Source: Himantopus leucocephalus
Taxonomy: Eukaryota; Chordata; Aves; Charadriiformes; Recurvirostridae
Direction of reading: 5' to 3'
Assembly: GCA_003993805.1 (NCBI GenBank)
Contig: RSEF01000019.1
Location: 3,369,105 to 3,433,104, forward strand
DNA: 64,000 nt
The position numbers were made by a program, and so were the translations under genes. Positions 39,801 through 50,767 of the stretch are shown here, in pieces (the stretch's first letter is position 1; each line of letters opens with the position of its first letter). Under the pieces are notes generated by a model. The model had not been told where the DNA came from and did not search any database. It saw nothing but the letters and a program-made list of their open reading frames with translations.

Positions 39801-42800
39801 GTTATTTTGGCCCTTCTGCTCATTGTGTACTTTAGGTAGTTTTAGAATCAGACCATGGATCTTAGCTCTGGCAGCATGCTCTTGTGTGTGGTAGGGCGTT
39901 GAGGATACTCATCCAGGCTGTAAGTCCATCAGTAGGCGCCAAATCACTGGAAGTTACGGGGTTTTTTGGTCATGTATAGAGCCATGAGCAAAACCAGCAA
40001 ATGCGTATCAGACACCTAAAGTCACTCTTAAATTCTTTTTCCTACACAGAGCTCAACAAAAATCCAGTGGAAGGCTTTTCAGCGGGCTTAATAGATGACA
40101 ATGATCTTTATCGATGGGAAGTCCTTATTATTGGTCCTCCAGATACACTATAGTAAGTACTGATACTTATACAGAAACTTAAGTGAACTTCGATTTACTA
40201 GTTCTAGTTTGGTGTGAGTAGAAGTTAACTAAATCTTCATACTGACTAAGCTAGGTAACGCTGTTCTGCTGCTAGTAAAATACCTGTAAATAGCTGAATT
40301 TGCTATATAGAAGTTCTAAACTGCTTTGCTCCCCTGGGAAAATGCAATACTGATCCCTTTGTACTTGTGTAGAAATGAGAAAGAATAGGCTATACTCAGA
40401 GGCAGCTTCTGTTTTCTTATGAGTTTAAGTAAGGCAGCTATTTGCTGTTACTGCTGTGAGGCTGTAGTTTAGCTGATAGTACAATTTTAAACCATTACAA
40501 CTTCATGCCGGTGATCGTAGGAAAATATTCAAGAGGGATGTCTTTGGAGAACTGCAGCAGACCATAGAATTAGCCTTAAGATCTGTCAGTTTGAGATGGG
40601 AGAACTTCTAGCGTGACCTAGAGTACCTCAGTGTTGATCAAATTTGAATTGTTGGCAAACCTCTCACAGTGGGCTTCAAAAAGCTTATATCTTTATCCTA
40701 AGGGCCAGGTTATTTAATTGACATTTGAACACAAAACCATGCAGTTCATACAGTAGCTTCTTTTCCTGGGTTTTATGTTCACTGTGGTTTTGCACTGCTA
40801 CATAACTGAAGCATCTGGCATGTGCAGTGTGGTTTGGTTTTTTTGGTGTTTGTTTTTTTTTTAAAAAAAAAAGCTCTGGCTAATAGAGCAATTTCTCTTT
40901 CTCGTAGAGGTTATAGGTGATCATCTATTCTAGCTCCTGGGAAAAGGTTCTATGCCCCAGAAGAAGTCAGTTTAAAGTGTAGCTCTTGAAGATGAACTCT
41001 GTTCTCCTTCACTAAGCTGTTCCGGGGTAAATTACTGATACAGAAAGCCTAGTGACATTTACTTGAGGTCAATTTTAGTTCCATGGTGAAGTTGTTATAT
41101 ACCTCTGTTTGCAGACTTCTGAATAAGTACTTAAGGACAGTAATTGAATTGCTTTGCATCTCCTCAAGCTGTCTACCTTGTGATTCTCAAGTCTTGCATG
41201 AGATGAATTCTTCAACTTCTGTTGACCTCTTTTGAACAGTTTTGTAGTGGCTCCATTATATTCTCATGGCCATTTTATAAATACTGTCAGTAAAGAAATA
41301 CTGCTTCTAATTGAACCTCTTATTATATGTAAAAAAAATTGCAATAGCATTTTTTTCTCCCACTTCAATAAGGTGCTGAGCTTGTTTTGAGGCTTTTTAG
41401 ATAAAAGCTCTCTTCTGTTCCAGTCCTTAGTTGCTGATTTTCAAGGTAGCATTATACTGAATCCTTCCTTCCTGGTCCATTTTATGATAGCAGTAGAACA
41501 TAATAGTTTAACTTAACCAGGCGGTTCAAAATTTTCAAACTTTAGTCTCATTCCTGGTCCTACTTTATTTATTCAAGGTTTACCTAAAAAGATTTTCTAC
41601 TCGGTGCATGACTCTACTGACAGAGACCCCTTTATCAGGAATATTGCTAAAAATGGCACTGATCTCCCTTAATTGACAGCTGTACTTCATTAACTGGTTT
41701 CTAATGTGTATCCAATTAGAGCTATATTTATATGTTGTTGATGAGGGTCAACCAGCTATGTCATACAGCTTAGTAGCTTTAGGATCTGCTCCTTTAAGAA
41801 GGAAAAGAAGAACTTTTTCACTTTGAAAGGAAGGACTTAACTGGTTTGGGGCTATCAACAAAAGTAATCTAACTCTTCTTTGTCTTGACTAATACGGATG
41901 TTAAAACAGCCAGTGTTTCTGGAATTCTTACCCTTTGCAGGATCAAAGATTCTTTGGTAACTGCCTGCCTCTTCTAAAACTTGTGGAAAATAATTGCTGT
42001 GGGTTCAGATCCCCTTGGTTGCTTTATTTTAAGAGCCAAGTCACTTAGGTCTAGTGATTTTTTTATTTTTGGGGGGTGGGGGCTGTTTTTTTTTTTTTTT
42101 GAGNTTGAACCTCTTTGGTTAGTGGTGGTAAAATTTGTTATTTTCTCAGTAGCCTGTGGGCTCCTACGCCTTTACAAATACAGAAAAAAAACCCAAACAA
42201 CCCTGCACTGAACAGCTTTGTCTCTTCTATACCAGTTATTTTGTCTGCATGGCTACTGAGGAGTAGCTTGTCATACTGCACATTAGTGCCACCTTCTTTG
42301 GAGGTTACGTTCCAGTTTTTGTAATCTCTACCTTTGCAACTTCAAATTTTNGCCTTTGCAACTTCAAATTTCGTTACAAGCTTGAATTACAAGAAATGAC
42401 AGTAACAGGGCAAATGTTGTGGTACTTAGATTAGCGAAGTAGTCCATCTGTAAGGCTTTCCATTTAATATAGACTTCACGCTTCTCAAAAGGGACTATTC
42501 CCAGGTATTGAAACCTAGTTATTTTAAAAAAAAAGTAATCCACGCCCAAAACCTCAAATCCAACAACAGAGTGTTACCTTAGTTAAATATGGGCCTGTAA
42601 CTCCACATAAAAACTGGATGTCTCTTGTTTATTATTGCTTTCCAGTTTAGTGGGTAACTAATGCAGAACACCTCACTGTCATGTCTGAGTCCCTGTAGCT
42701 TAGCGTTGCAAAGGTAATCTTGGAAATCTCTTTACAAAGTAATGCTGTAGACACAAGTATAAAGAAGCTTTCTGTAACTTTACACTGAGGCTCACTGCTG

Positions 42801-45800
42801 CAGACTGATATTGAGAAATTAGGACTGAGGTGTCTAAAGGAGGAAAATAAATAGGTATCTGCTGGGCTGTACTTGAGAAGGGGAGTTATTTGCAATATTT
42901 TTTTTGCTGTTAATAAATGTACTGGGAGGAACAATGCAAGTTGTAATACCAGATGGTGAATTCCTTGGCAGTTTTTTATTATTTTTTTTGGGGGGGGGTG
43001 GAGGTTTGTGTGTGGTTTTTCCCCTCTGGAACATCATCCTAATTCTAAAAAAGATAGTGTTGGGGAACTGGCAGTATCTTGTGAAAGTATCTTCTCAATG
43101 CAGAAACTCTTTTCATTGCATATGGAAATGATGGTACTGTTAATTATTAACATGATGTTAAGCTGTGTGAGGGGTAAACTTAGAGCTTTTGATACATCAG
43201 TAAGTTCCAGTCTTCAGCTTAAGCTTACAAGAAACTCTACTAAGATATTTTTGATTCCCCAGTGAAGGTGGTGTTTTCAAGGCTCATCTTACTTTTCCAA
43301 AAGACTATCCACTGAGGCCGCCAAAAATGAAATTCATCACAGAAATCTGGCATCCAAATGGTAAGAAATGTCAAAGTTTCAATTTCTTTTTGCAATTGAG
43401 AACTAAAATGTGGTGAAGACAAATGGATACATTTCTGTTCATGTTAGAAATATGAAACTCTGCATTTACTTTGCCATCTTCACTTCATAAAGAAGTAATA
43501 ACCATGGCAGAGTTTTTAATAGTCCTGCTCTGAGAGACTGCTCCTAAAGTATTTTCAGAAGCTACTGAAAGTAGCTTCTTGAATTCTTGGTAACTGTTCA
43601 GGGATTTTTTTTTTTCCTAAGTGTGCAATTCTGGTCTGAGGAGAAACTTGACTTCTATAGCTGCCTTTTATTATACCTTCAAATATTTCATCTTAGTGTT
43701 ACTAATTTGGCAGTTCAATATAGAAGGCACAAGGTTGTCCTCCTCCAGTGAAACATGAAAGGAAGTAACAGCATGTTTTAGTCCCTCCAAAGAAGACTCC
43801 TCCTAATGTTTCACTTACTTCACTTACTGGACGTAGGTGGGAAGGTAAAGTAAAATGGAAGAAGGCTTTTACTTGGATGGAGGAATGCTCTTCAGTTTCT
43901 AAAGTCATTATTGAAGTTGTAGATGTTGAAAGCTGGGAGGGGACCAGCATAGTGCTCCCGTCAGAAGGGACAGAGAGATGATTTTGATGCCATGTCAGTT
44001 TCAGCTCGGAAATATCAGAGTACTTGTCGGGCAGTTTCTAATTCCAGCAGCTTAAATCATATTCCAGTATATTGCAGTAATATCCATCTGTTGCTGTGGA
44101 AAATACTCAATGTCTAGTTCGAATTTAACAGAAAAAGCTTTAGTGGAAGCCTATGTAAATAGTCTTGAAAGTTGCAACATGATGTTAGAATTAAGTTTTT
44201 CCTCCCCATGTGCTCCCCTCTGCCAGAAGTCCAGGCAGAATAACAGACTTCCACCAAGCCCTGCTTATTACAGATTGCGTTCTGTAATAGTTAACTACTT
44301 TCCTTTTTTGTAAAGCGTTTTCAACGTGTTCTCAGACTTGCCTGAGTGAAGATTAACAGTTCCGTAACTATCCTGAAGAAATGCCAGCATGTTGTTCATT
44401 ACTGAAATATGCCTTGTTCTATTTTGTAGTTGACAAGAATGGTGATGTCTGCATTTCAATTCTTCATGAGCCTGGAGAAGACAAATATGGCTATGAAAAA
44501 CCTGAGGAACGTTGGCTTCCCATTCACACAGTGGAAACTATAATGATTAGTGTTATTTCTATGCTGGCAGATCCCAATGGTGATTCTCCTGCTAATGTTG
44601 ATGCAGCGGTAAGATTTTTCCTGGTCTGCCAATTGTCTTCGGTGTATAAACCTAAACTTGCAATGGATTAAAGCAGTAGGTTTGACTGTGTAGATCTGTG
44701 CTTTGAGAACATACGTGAAAGCTTCACTGAGCATCTGGCCTTCAACTCTGGAGGAGGTGTTGTCCCAGACTAGAATGACTGGCTAAAGAGTGAGGAAGAA
44801 TAGCCTGGTTTATAGTCAAAGACCAGGGTGAATCTGCAGTAAGGATTCTCTCATAAGCGAGGTGCAAGTGTTTAATGCAGCATAGTGTTTCTGGAGCATG
44901 GCCTATTCTGCGTGAGTGTATAAACACGGCTGTCAGCTCTCTAGAAGAGCTGTGTTGATAGCAGAATAGCAGTTAGACTACTAACTGTGGTGGGAAGGGA
45001 AAAAATTCTCAGTTCTGAGGGGAGTAGGGGAACAGACTTCAGGTCCCATTCATCTGAGATACACCAACATACTTTCCTTGAAATCACTCCAGAATTGCTG
45101 TTCAGCAATGACTAACACATGATACGCTCCCACAAAAGAGAAGTTCTAGGTCTTTTAACTGGGGTAGTGAGGAAAAGGGAGACGGTAATCAGAAGATGCA
45201 AAGTTTCCTAGAAGCTCTGTCAAGCTAGCTATAGCTTCCCAAAGTGGGTGGGAGTTTAGTTTCCTGAAGCCTTTGATCTACTATGCTGTTAGTATTTCCG
45301 AAGGTGGTTGAGCTCTGCTGAAAAATCATCATGGGAATAGTCTCATGTGGAACGAACAAAATGGGAAGAAAAACAAAAACAAATACAAAAAGTTGTAATG
45401 AATAATTCCCTCATTAACATTCTTTTGAGTGTCAGACCGCCCCTTCTTGTGTCATGTTACTGGTGGAAACAAATAGCCAGGACACATCAATGTCTTCTGC
45501 TGGCAAACCTGAGAGCACTGGAAGGAGCAAGTTATTAATGAAATGCTAAAAGCACAATTAGAATTCATCAGTTCAGACTCATGTATGTTGAATGTAGCTG
45601 ACCTAACACTGGAGAAAGCTTATACTTTGAGCTATGCTTGTCACCTTCCTAGCATCTCACAAGCTTTTCAGTCTTTGTGTGCCCCACTCTTTGCCAGCCA
45701 CTTCATGATTTTCTGTTTTTCTTCTCCTCAGAGATCCTAGATAGAAAACTATGAATTTGTTTACTGAAACCTTAGGGTAAAGAGTGAAAATGTCTTAAGG

Positions 45801-47812
45801 AAACACAGCATTTTCTAGCCTGGCTTGAAAGAACAAAAACTTATATTCAAATCCAACTGTGAAGACAGTACTGAGGCATCACTGATAAAACCTTTGGATG
45901 GTAGTAGCTGTTTTTCTGACTGTGGTATTAGATGTTCCAAGTAACTTTTAAACTTAATGTGCTGCTTGAGCAGCTTAGCATCTCCTCTTGGATTGTAGGT
46001 TACATCCTCTTCATATTAACCAGAACATACTCATCAGGGTAATGAAGAATCAGCAGCTTGTGCGCTTTATTCTGAGCTGCTCTCAAGATGTCTTCTACTT
46101 GGTTTATGAAGTACAAGCTTACTGCAGCAACAGTATTTGGCAGTTACTAAAAGATACTTTGTCTGCTTTCATTAATCTCTAGTTTGAAGTGAGTCTAGAG
46201 AATAAGGTGTTACAGGCAGGTCACAATATTGGAGGAGCAGGGGATATACCCACTTCCTGGAAAAATTAACTATGGGTGTTGGAGTACTGTCTCTTGGAGT
46301 GGGACAAAAATGAGGGATGAGAGCTAGAATAGATGTTGTGAGAAGCAGGTAAACAGTTCATGACCTAAAATAAGACCTTTGGAGAGGTTGCTGTCAAATT
46401 GGAAACTTTGCTTGCTATTCAGTTCTGAACACTTGCTTCATAGAACTACAGATATAAAAGGTAAAAATAAAAACTGAGAATCTGAAGCTAGGAGGGCATG
46501 AATTCAATGCTTTTCTTGGCCTTAAGCCATCTTGTGTAAGCTGTTCTGTGTCCCAGTCCAAGGAACCAAATGCTTGCTGTATTAATTGCTGAAAAAGAAC
46601 AAATTAATTAGTAGCCTTATTTGTGCTTTCACTGGAAAGATAAGACACGCTGGGCTTTCTGATGTGCTATCCTAACTTTCTCTCACTCACATGTGCTACA
46701 ACCTTCACTCCAAGTAGGGGGTGAAAAGGTGGTGTGTGCTAGGTTGCTTCAGGTAAAACGGTGTGGGGTTTTCTTAACCCCTTGCCCCGCCCCTGCGGTA
46801 AGAATATATTGCTTATATCAAAAACTAAGAACTGTAGAGCTTATTTCATTAAATAAGGGGTTCTGCATATTTTCCCACCACTTCCTTGCCATTACCAAAC
46901 ACGTCAACCTTAGTCACAGTGTACGATGCTCTTATGCTTTCATCTGAGGCACAAAAAAACTTAAAACTGGCTGTGCTTTTTCCTGTGGGTTTTGGTGATA
47001 CCATAGTGTGCATGTCTCTGGGTTCAGACTTACCTCTTGCTTATCTTCCTGTTCATCTTTTATCTTTGTTCCTCATCTGTGCAGTTCTGAAATCAGATAC
47101 CTGTCACAGAGACCATTCCCATAGGTCTGCTGTTAAGGTATTCTTCATGGAGCCAGTATCTTGCAGCCATATATAACTAAGAGGTGTTTTCTTTCCAAAG
47201 ATACTGCTGTGCCTCTTCTGAATACTGTGACTTCTGTATTTCTATCCTGGAGTGTCCTGGCTAGATTGAGAACAGAGTTGAACCTGTCCTAAAAATGGCA
47301 GAATAGTTACTGGCTCCACAGTAGCTGTGTACCTTTTTTAATCACTGCAGTTAAAGACATTTTCTCTAACCCATAACAATAGCTTGTGGTCTACAGTTTG
47401 AGTTTGCTGCTACTTTGCAGGCTGAAGTAGAAAGATTTTGGCCTAAACATTGTGAAATATTGGTAGCCATCAGTGTAGTCTTGGAGAATGCCTACAATCC
47501 AAGGGGGAAAGGCTGCTTCCTCAATGTCTTGTGAGCAGCTTGCACAGAAACTCAGAGCAAGCTTTCAAAATTCCTGAATGTCACAGGTTTTCAGTGCTTA
47601 GCTCAATGACTGTAAGCAAATTTAGGTGTTGACTAGATGGCTAGTGTCTAAAAACCCAAAGAGTCTGCCTAGAACTTGTACATTGTTATAGGACTGACAT
47701 CTGAAAGCTGTCTATTCAATTACAGAAAGAATGGAGAGAAGACAGAAATGGAGAATTTAAAAGAAAAGTTGCCCGCTGTGTAAGAAAAAGCCAAGAAACT
47801 GCTTTTGAGTGA
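24804..47812 (+). CDS. UBE2G1: UBE2G1, ubiquitin-conjugating enzyme E2 G1 (complete)
   Basis: Coding exons 24804-24849, 40050-40152, 43263-43360, 44430-44608 and 47726-47812 join in phase to 170 codons, the usual vertebrate length. The E2 fold is clear: HPN motif at residues 80-82, catalytic Cys90 within GDVCISIL, and then the acidic insertion [16 protein letters not shown] (96-111) that marks the G/R/Cdc34-type E2 group. The enzyme takes ubiquitin from E1 and extends Lys48-linked chains, notably with cullin-4 RING ligases such as CRL4-CRBN. The first ATG giving the canonical N-terminus [10 protein letters not shown] has A at -3. I see no disabling change. By recall the protein looks identical or nearly so to the human one. 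Confidence 0.98.
25203..25757. other. Assembly gap (555 Ns)
   Basis: A run of unspecified bases inside the UBE2G1 CpG island. Sequence on both sides is G-rich, so this is likely a GC-dropout gap. Open frames spanning it are meaningless. Confidence 0.99.
26047..26056. promoter_or_regulatory. NRF1 palindrome GCGCATGCGC
   Basis: Perfect NRF1 core palindrome in the 3' part of the UBE2G1 CpG island, about 1.2 kb downstream of coding exon 1. It may mark a second start region or an enhancer-like part of the island. Confidence 0.6.
28088..28141. repeat. 26-bp duplication flanking a single N
   Basis: The segment AAACAATGAC...AAAGGAAT occurs on both sides of N 28115 with one A/G difference, the same seam pattern as at 1524. 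Confidence 0.8.
40050..40152 (+). CDS. UBE2G1: UBE2G1 coding exon 2
   Basis: 103 nt between acceptor CTACACAG and donor TA|GTAAGT. It encodes residues 16-49 plus two bases of Tyr50, including [16 protein letters not shown], the first E2 beta strands. Confidence 0.98.
40153..43262 (+). other. UBE2G1: UBE2G1 intron 2
   Basis: No coding sequence seen. It contains G- and T-rich simple tracts at 42061-42103 and 42972-43012, and Ns at 42104 and 42351. Confidence 0.85.
42331..42372. repeat. 20-bp duplication flanking a single N
   Basis: CCTTTGCAACTTCAAATTT occurs immediately before and after N 42351. This looks like an unmerged overlap. Confidence 0.8.
43263..43360 (+). CDS. UBE2G1: UBE2G1 coding exon 3
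   Basis: 98 nt between acceptor TTCCCCAG and donor ATG|GTAAGA. It encodes residues 51-82 ([12 protein letters not shown]...EIWHPN), ending exactly at the HPN motif. Confidence 0.98.
43361..44429 (+). other. UBE2G1: UBE2G1 intron 3
   Basis: Just over 1 kb with no recognisable feature beyond the splice sites. Confidence 0.85.
44430..44608 (+). CDS. UBE2G1: UBE2G1 coding exon 4 with the catalytic cysteine
   Basis: 179 nt between acceptor TTTTGTAG and donor GCG|GTAAGA. It encodes residues 83-142, including Cys90, the acidic loop and the SISML-type helix region ([21 protein letters not shown]). Confidence 0.98.
44609..47725 (+). other. UBE2G1: UBE2G1 intron 4
   Basis: About 3.1 kb. Open frames in it are short and unrecognised. 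No repeats or RNA genes seen. Confidence 0.85.
47726..47812 (+). CDS. UBE2G1: UBE2G1 coding exon 5, end of coding sequence
   Basis: Starts after acceptor ATTACAG and encodes residues 143-170 (KEWREDRNG...QETAFE) and the TGA stop at 47810-47812. The exon seems to continue 37 nt beyond the stop to a strong donor at 47849. Confidence 0.97.
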   Translation, partial: KEWREDRNGEFKRKVARCVRKSQETAFE

Positions 47813-47849
47813 CACTTATTCAGCAGCTAGTAGCTTCACTTTTTTCAGG
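47813..47849 (+). other. UBE2G1: UBE2G1 3' UTR part of exon 5
   Basis: Ends at CAGG|GTAAGTAT, a near-consensus 5' splice site. Splicing here would place an intron 37 nt after the stop codon. Confidence 0.65.
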
Positions 47850-50019
47850 GTAAGTATACTTTTAGAGACAAGTCAGTTACCTGAGTTGAGGATTTCCTAA
47901 GTGTTGCTGAACTATTTTTTTTTTCCTCAAAAGCAAAAAAAAAAAAAAANAACCCAAAACAAACCAAAAAACAAAACAGCCAACCAACCCTTCATCTCAG
48001 CTGCATGGTCTCAGTGGAATTCTTTTGGCTGTATGTGATACTAAAGACTAAAAGAATTTTTCAAGTGCAGTAACAGCCCATTCTGTCAAGATTGGGGAAC
48101 TTCTCTAGGACTCTTGTATTTATGTTGTTCGGAAGCTGAAATTCTCTTCATCAGTATTCATCCTGCTTTATTAACAGTGCTTCGGGCTTACTAGAGCTGT
48201 AATAGAAGAGAATAATCATTCTTTCATGTCCATTATTGTGAAGAAGCTTGAATCTTAAAAGCATCCTGTCGTTCGTGTATGTATATGGAGTTTATCTTGC
48301 AGATGTTGGTAGCATGTTGCATGTAGGTTTGAAATAAGACTTCAGTGAGGTTGTTAGGAACCATTTGGAAAGGATTGCTTCAGGTATCTACGGGAATTTT
48401 AATAGAAAGTCTGCTAGCATATCTGAAAGGATCAAGCTGAGATATTACCCATCCATAATATAAAGAAAGGTGGTGTTCTCTTCAGCAGCCCAAAAAACTT
48501 TTTTACTGGGGAAGACTTAGGAATAGCTTCAGAAAAACAGCTATATTCTGCTTGGAAACTGAACTGTAGCGTATCTGAGAGCCTGGACAAGTTTTGACCT
48601 GAGAGTAGCTGACGTGATATTTACACTTACACCACCCTGTTAAAAATGAGCTTCTGACTCAAGATTGTTACTCTAATTTGAACAATCCCATCCTAGTTTT
48701 AATGGGATTTTTTTTTTGGTTACACAATAAGCTCTTGTAGAAAGCTCTGTATTAAAACATGGCCCTTAAATATCTGGCCTTTGGTCACTTTAATCTTGGT
48801 ATGCCAAGGAAAAACTTCCTCAACTAGCTAATAATTTCCCATTCTTGCTTTTCAAAGCAAAACAGCTTCATGTTGAAGCTGCCCTTTCTTAATGGTTGGT
48901 TTGGCAAATAAACTACTCAGACCCGTTTGGCTGGGAGAAGCCCAAACCCATATGTACTAGTTAACTTCAGCATACAAAAATTTGGGGGGGGTAGGGGGGA
49001 ATATGGCACTGTATGTAGTTTAAAGGGGTTGTATTGTCTGAACAACTAGAACAGCTTACTAAATGCTCCTGCTAATTAGTTTTTCTTCACCAAGGTTGCA
49101 CAGGAGATACTTCCTTTCTTACACTTTTGTAAGAATGGCGGGGGGGGAAGGCTCTGTGTGTGACAAACTAGTACTGCGGTATCTCTTCTCTGCAGAAATG
49201 CTTTGATTGAATGGAACTTTCTCCAGTATAAAGAAAGCATGAAAATGCTTAATATTGATCAAAAGACTAAGCAAAGGAATTGAATGTCTCATACAACTGC
49301 CTATAACTAGAGTGTAAGAATTGTTAACGCAGCTGGCAGTTTTTTCTGTCTTGGAGAAAGGGAGTAACTGTGAGTAATGCTCCAGAGTATCCTTAACTAA
49401 CCTCAGCTCTGTTGCCATGTTAAACTTGGCCATAGTGAAACAATGCTCATGACAAATATTTAAGTAATTGGCTGTGTTGCTTTTTTGGAAGGCAAAAGCT
49501 TTTCTAAGTCCTGGTGACTCCTCCTAAGTAAGTGATGGGCAATGAGTTGGATGAGAAGGGGCCGTATAGCTGCTTTCAAACAAGCACAGCCTGACTTGAT
49601 AGCTGTGGTGTTACTGCTTAATGAAGCACTGCTATGCCATTTTGTACTGCACTTTGCTGTTGAAGCAGCATCCATCATTCACAGTAAGTGATGCACAGAA
49701 GTTTCAATGGTAAATCTACAAGTGTTTTAGCCCTATATGTGAATAATCAGATGTTTACACACTATGTATGCACTTGACAAGCAACACGAGTAACAGGAAC
49801 CTGAAAGTCTGATAGTTCAGCTTGGATACGCAGTGTGCTGAACTAACTCAAGTCTTTCTCAGGTGATGATTTTGGATTTATGCATCTTCTGTTTAGAGGT
49901 ATGTAAAGTTCTTGAACAGGTAATGATTATCTTCCTTGAGCTTGAAACACTATTTAACATCTTTAAAATAATTGAGGATGATGAAGGGTTTTATTTTAAT
50001 AACTGTGATTTCTTTGTAG
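47850..50019 (+). other. UBE2G1: UBE2G1 intron 5, within the 3' UTR (inferred)
   Basis: About 2.2 kb between the donor at 47850 and the acceptor at 50019. It contains an A-rich tract with N 47950 and nothing coding. If this intron is not used, it is simply more 3' UTR. Confidence 0.6.
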
Positions 50020-50241
50020 GTCTTCAATTGAGAAACATGGCACTGTTTTTTTTCCTGCACTCTACCCACCTATTGCTGGACTTCTGTTGTTACAAGTTGG
50101 CAAACACTGGCTGGAACTGGGCTGCAATAAAACATGCCAGTTATCAATGCTGACAAGAGCCTAACAAGTGCCAACACAAGATGATTACGCATTTTGAAAT
50201 CTAATGAACTGCTTTAACCTTCAGGAAGAATTGTAAAGATG

Positions 50242-50249
50242 TGTACATA
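50242..50249 (+). promoter_or_regulatory. Pumilio-type element TGTACATA in the UBE2G1 3' UTR
   Basis: Perfect match to UGUANAUA, the Pumilio binding element. It would act in the mRNA to lower stability or translation. A single 8-mer occurs by chance fairly often. Confidence 0.4.
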
Positions 50250-50761
50250 GCACACCATGATCCGGATAATATATATACTGTTCATGTACATCCACAAATA
50301 CACATTGTACCAAATAATGCTGTCTGTAGTTAGGAATAGAATTGTGTAAATTCTAAAGATTTTAGCAGGTTTTCCTCTCCCTATTAATTGTTTCCTATCA
50401 GTTTAAAAAAACCCCAACAAACCAACAACAACTTGTGAAGCATGTCAAACTAAAACCAATTAGGATAAAGTTGGTTTTTGGTTTTTTTCCCCCACTTTAA
50501 TTTTCCCACTGAGGCTTAATTAAAATCTCTTGCTTATTAAAGTTTAGTATCTCTTTTTTTGTTTTTGGAAATGTGCTCCCTTTTATTTCCCCCATCAGAA
50601 CTTGAAATTTTCCGAATTAAACCCTGAAAGGATTTGCTATCAATTACTTGTGTCTTCTCTTATGATGACCTTTGTAGTCTCAAAGGTGCTTTTTTTTTTT
50701 TCTTTTCCTTCCCACCCCTTTTTTAAACCCAATTGCACATACTTCTTGAATTGGGTATAGC

Positions 50762-50767
50762 AATAAA
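50762..50767 (+). terminator. UBE2G1: Possible proximal UBE2G1 polyadenylation signal
   Basis: AATAAA 742 nt into the inferred 3' UTR exon. No strong GT-rich element follows closely, so use is uncertain. Confidence 0.35.

Larger units (their letters stand above)
24850..40049 (+). other. UBE2G1: UBE2G1 intron 1
   Basis: About 15.2 kb. The first 1.4 kb is CpG island with the N gap. The remainder is AT-rich with poly-T runs, a poly-C run at about 30153-30163 and the small N-flanked duplication at 28088-28141. No nested gene is recognised on either strand. Confidence 0.85.

Noticed and set aside
40555..40600. ACCATAGAATT resembling a CR1 tail
   Set aside because: Only about 11 bases match and the CR1 body does not follow, unlike the fragment at 10905.
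44115..44127. AGTTCGAATTT resembling a tRNA B box
   Set aside because: It departs from GGTTCGANTCC, and no A box or cloverleaf was found around it.
50126..50131. AATAAA as the UBE2G1 polyadenylation signal
   Set aside because: Only 107 nt into the inferred last exon, with no GT-rich element soon after and 3'-UTR-like sequence continuing beyond; the distal site fits better.
49863..50153. A 96-codon frame ending in the inferred UBE2G1 3' UTR exon
   Set aside because: It crosses the acceptor at 50019 and overlaps sequence resembling known 3' UTR; no protein similarity recognised.
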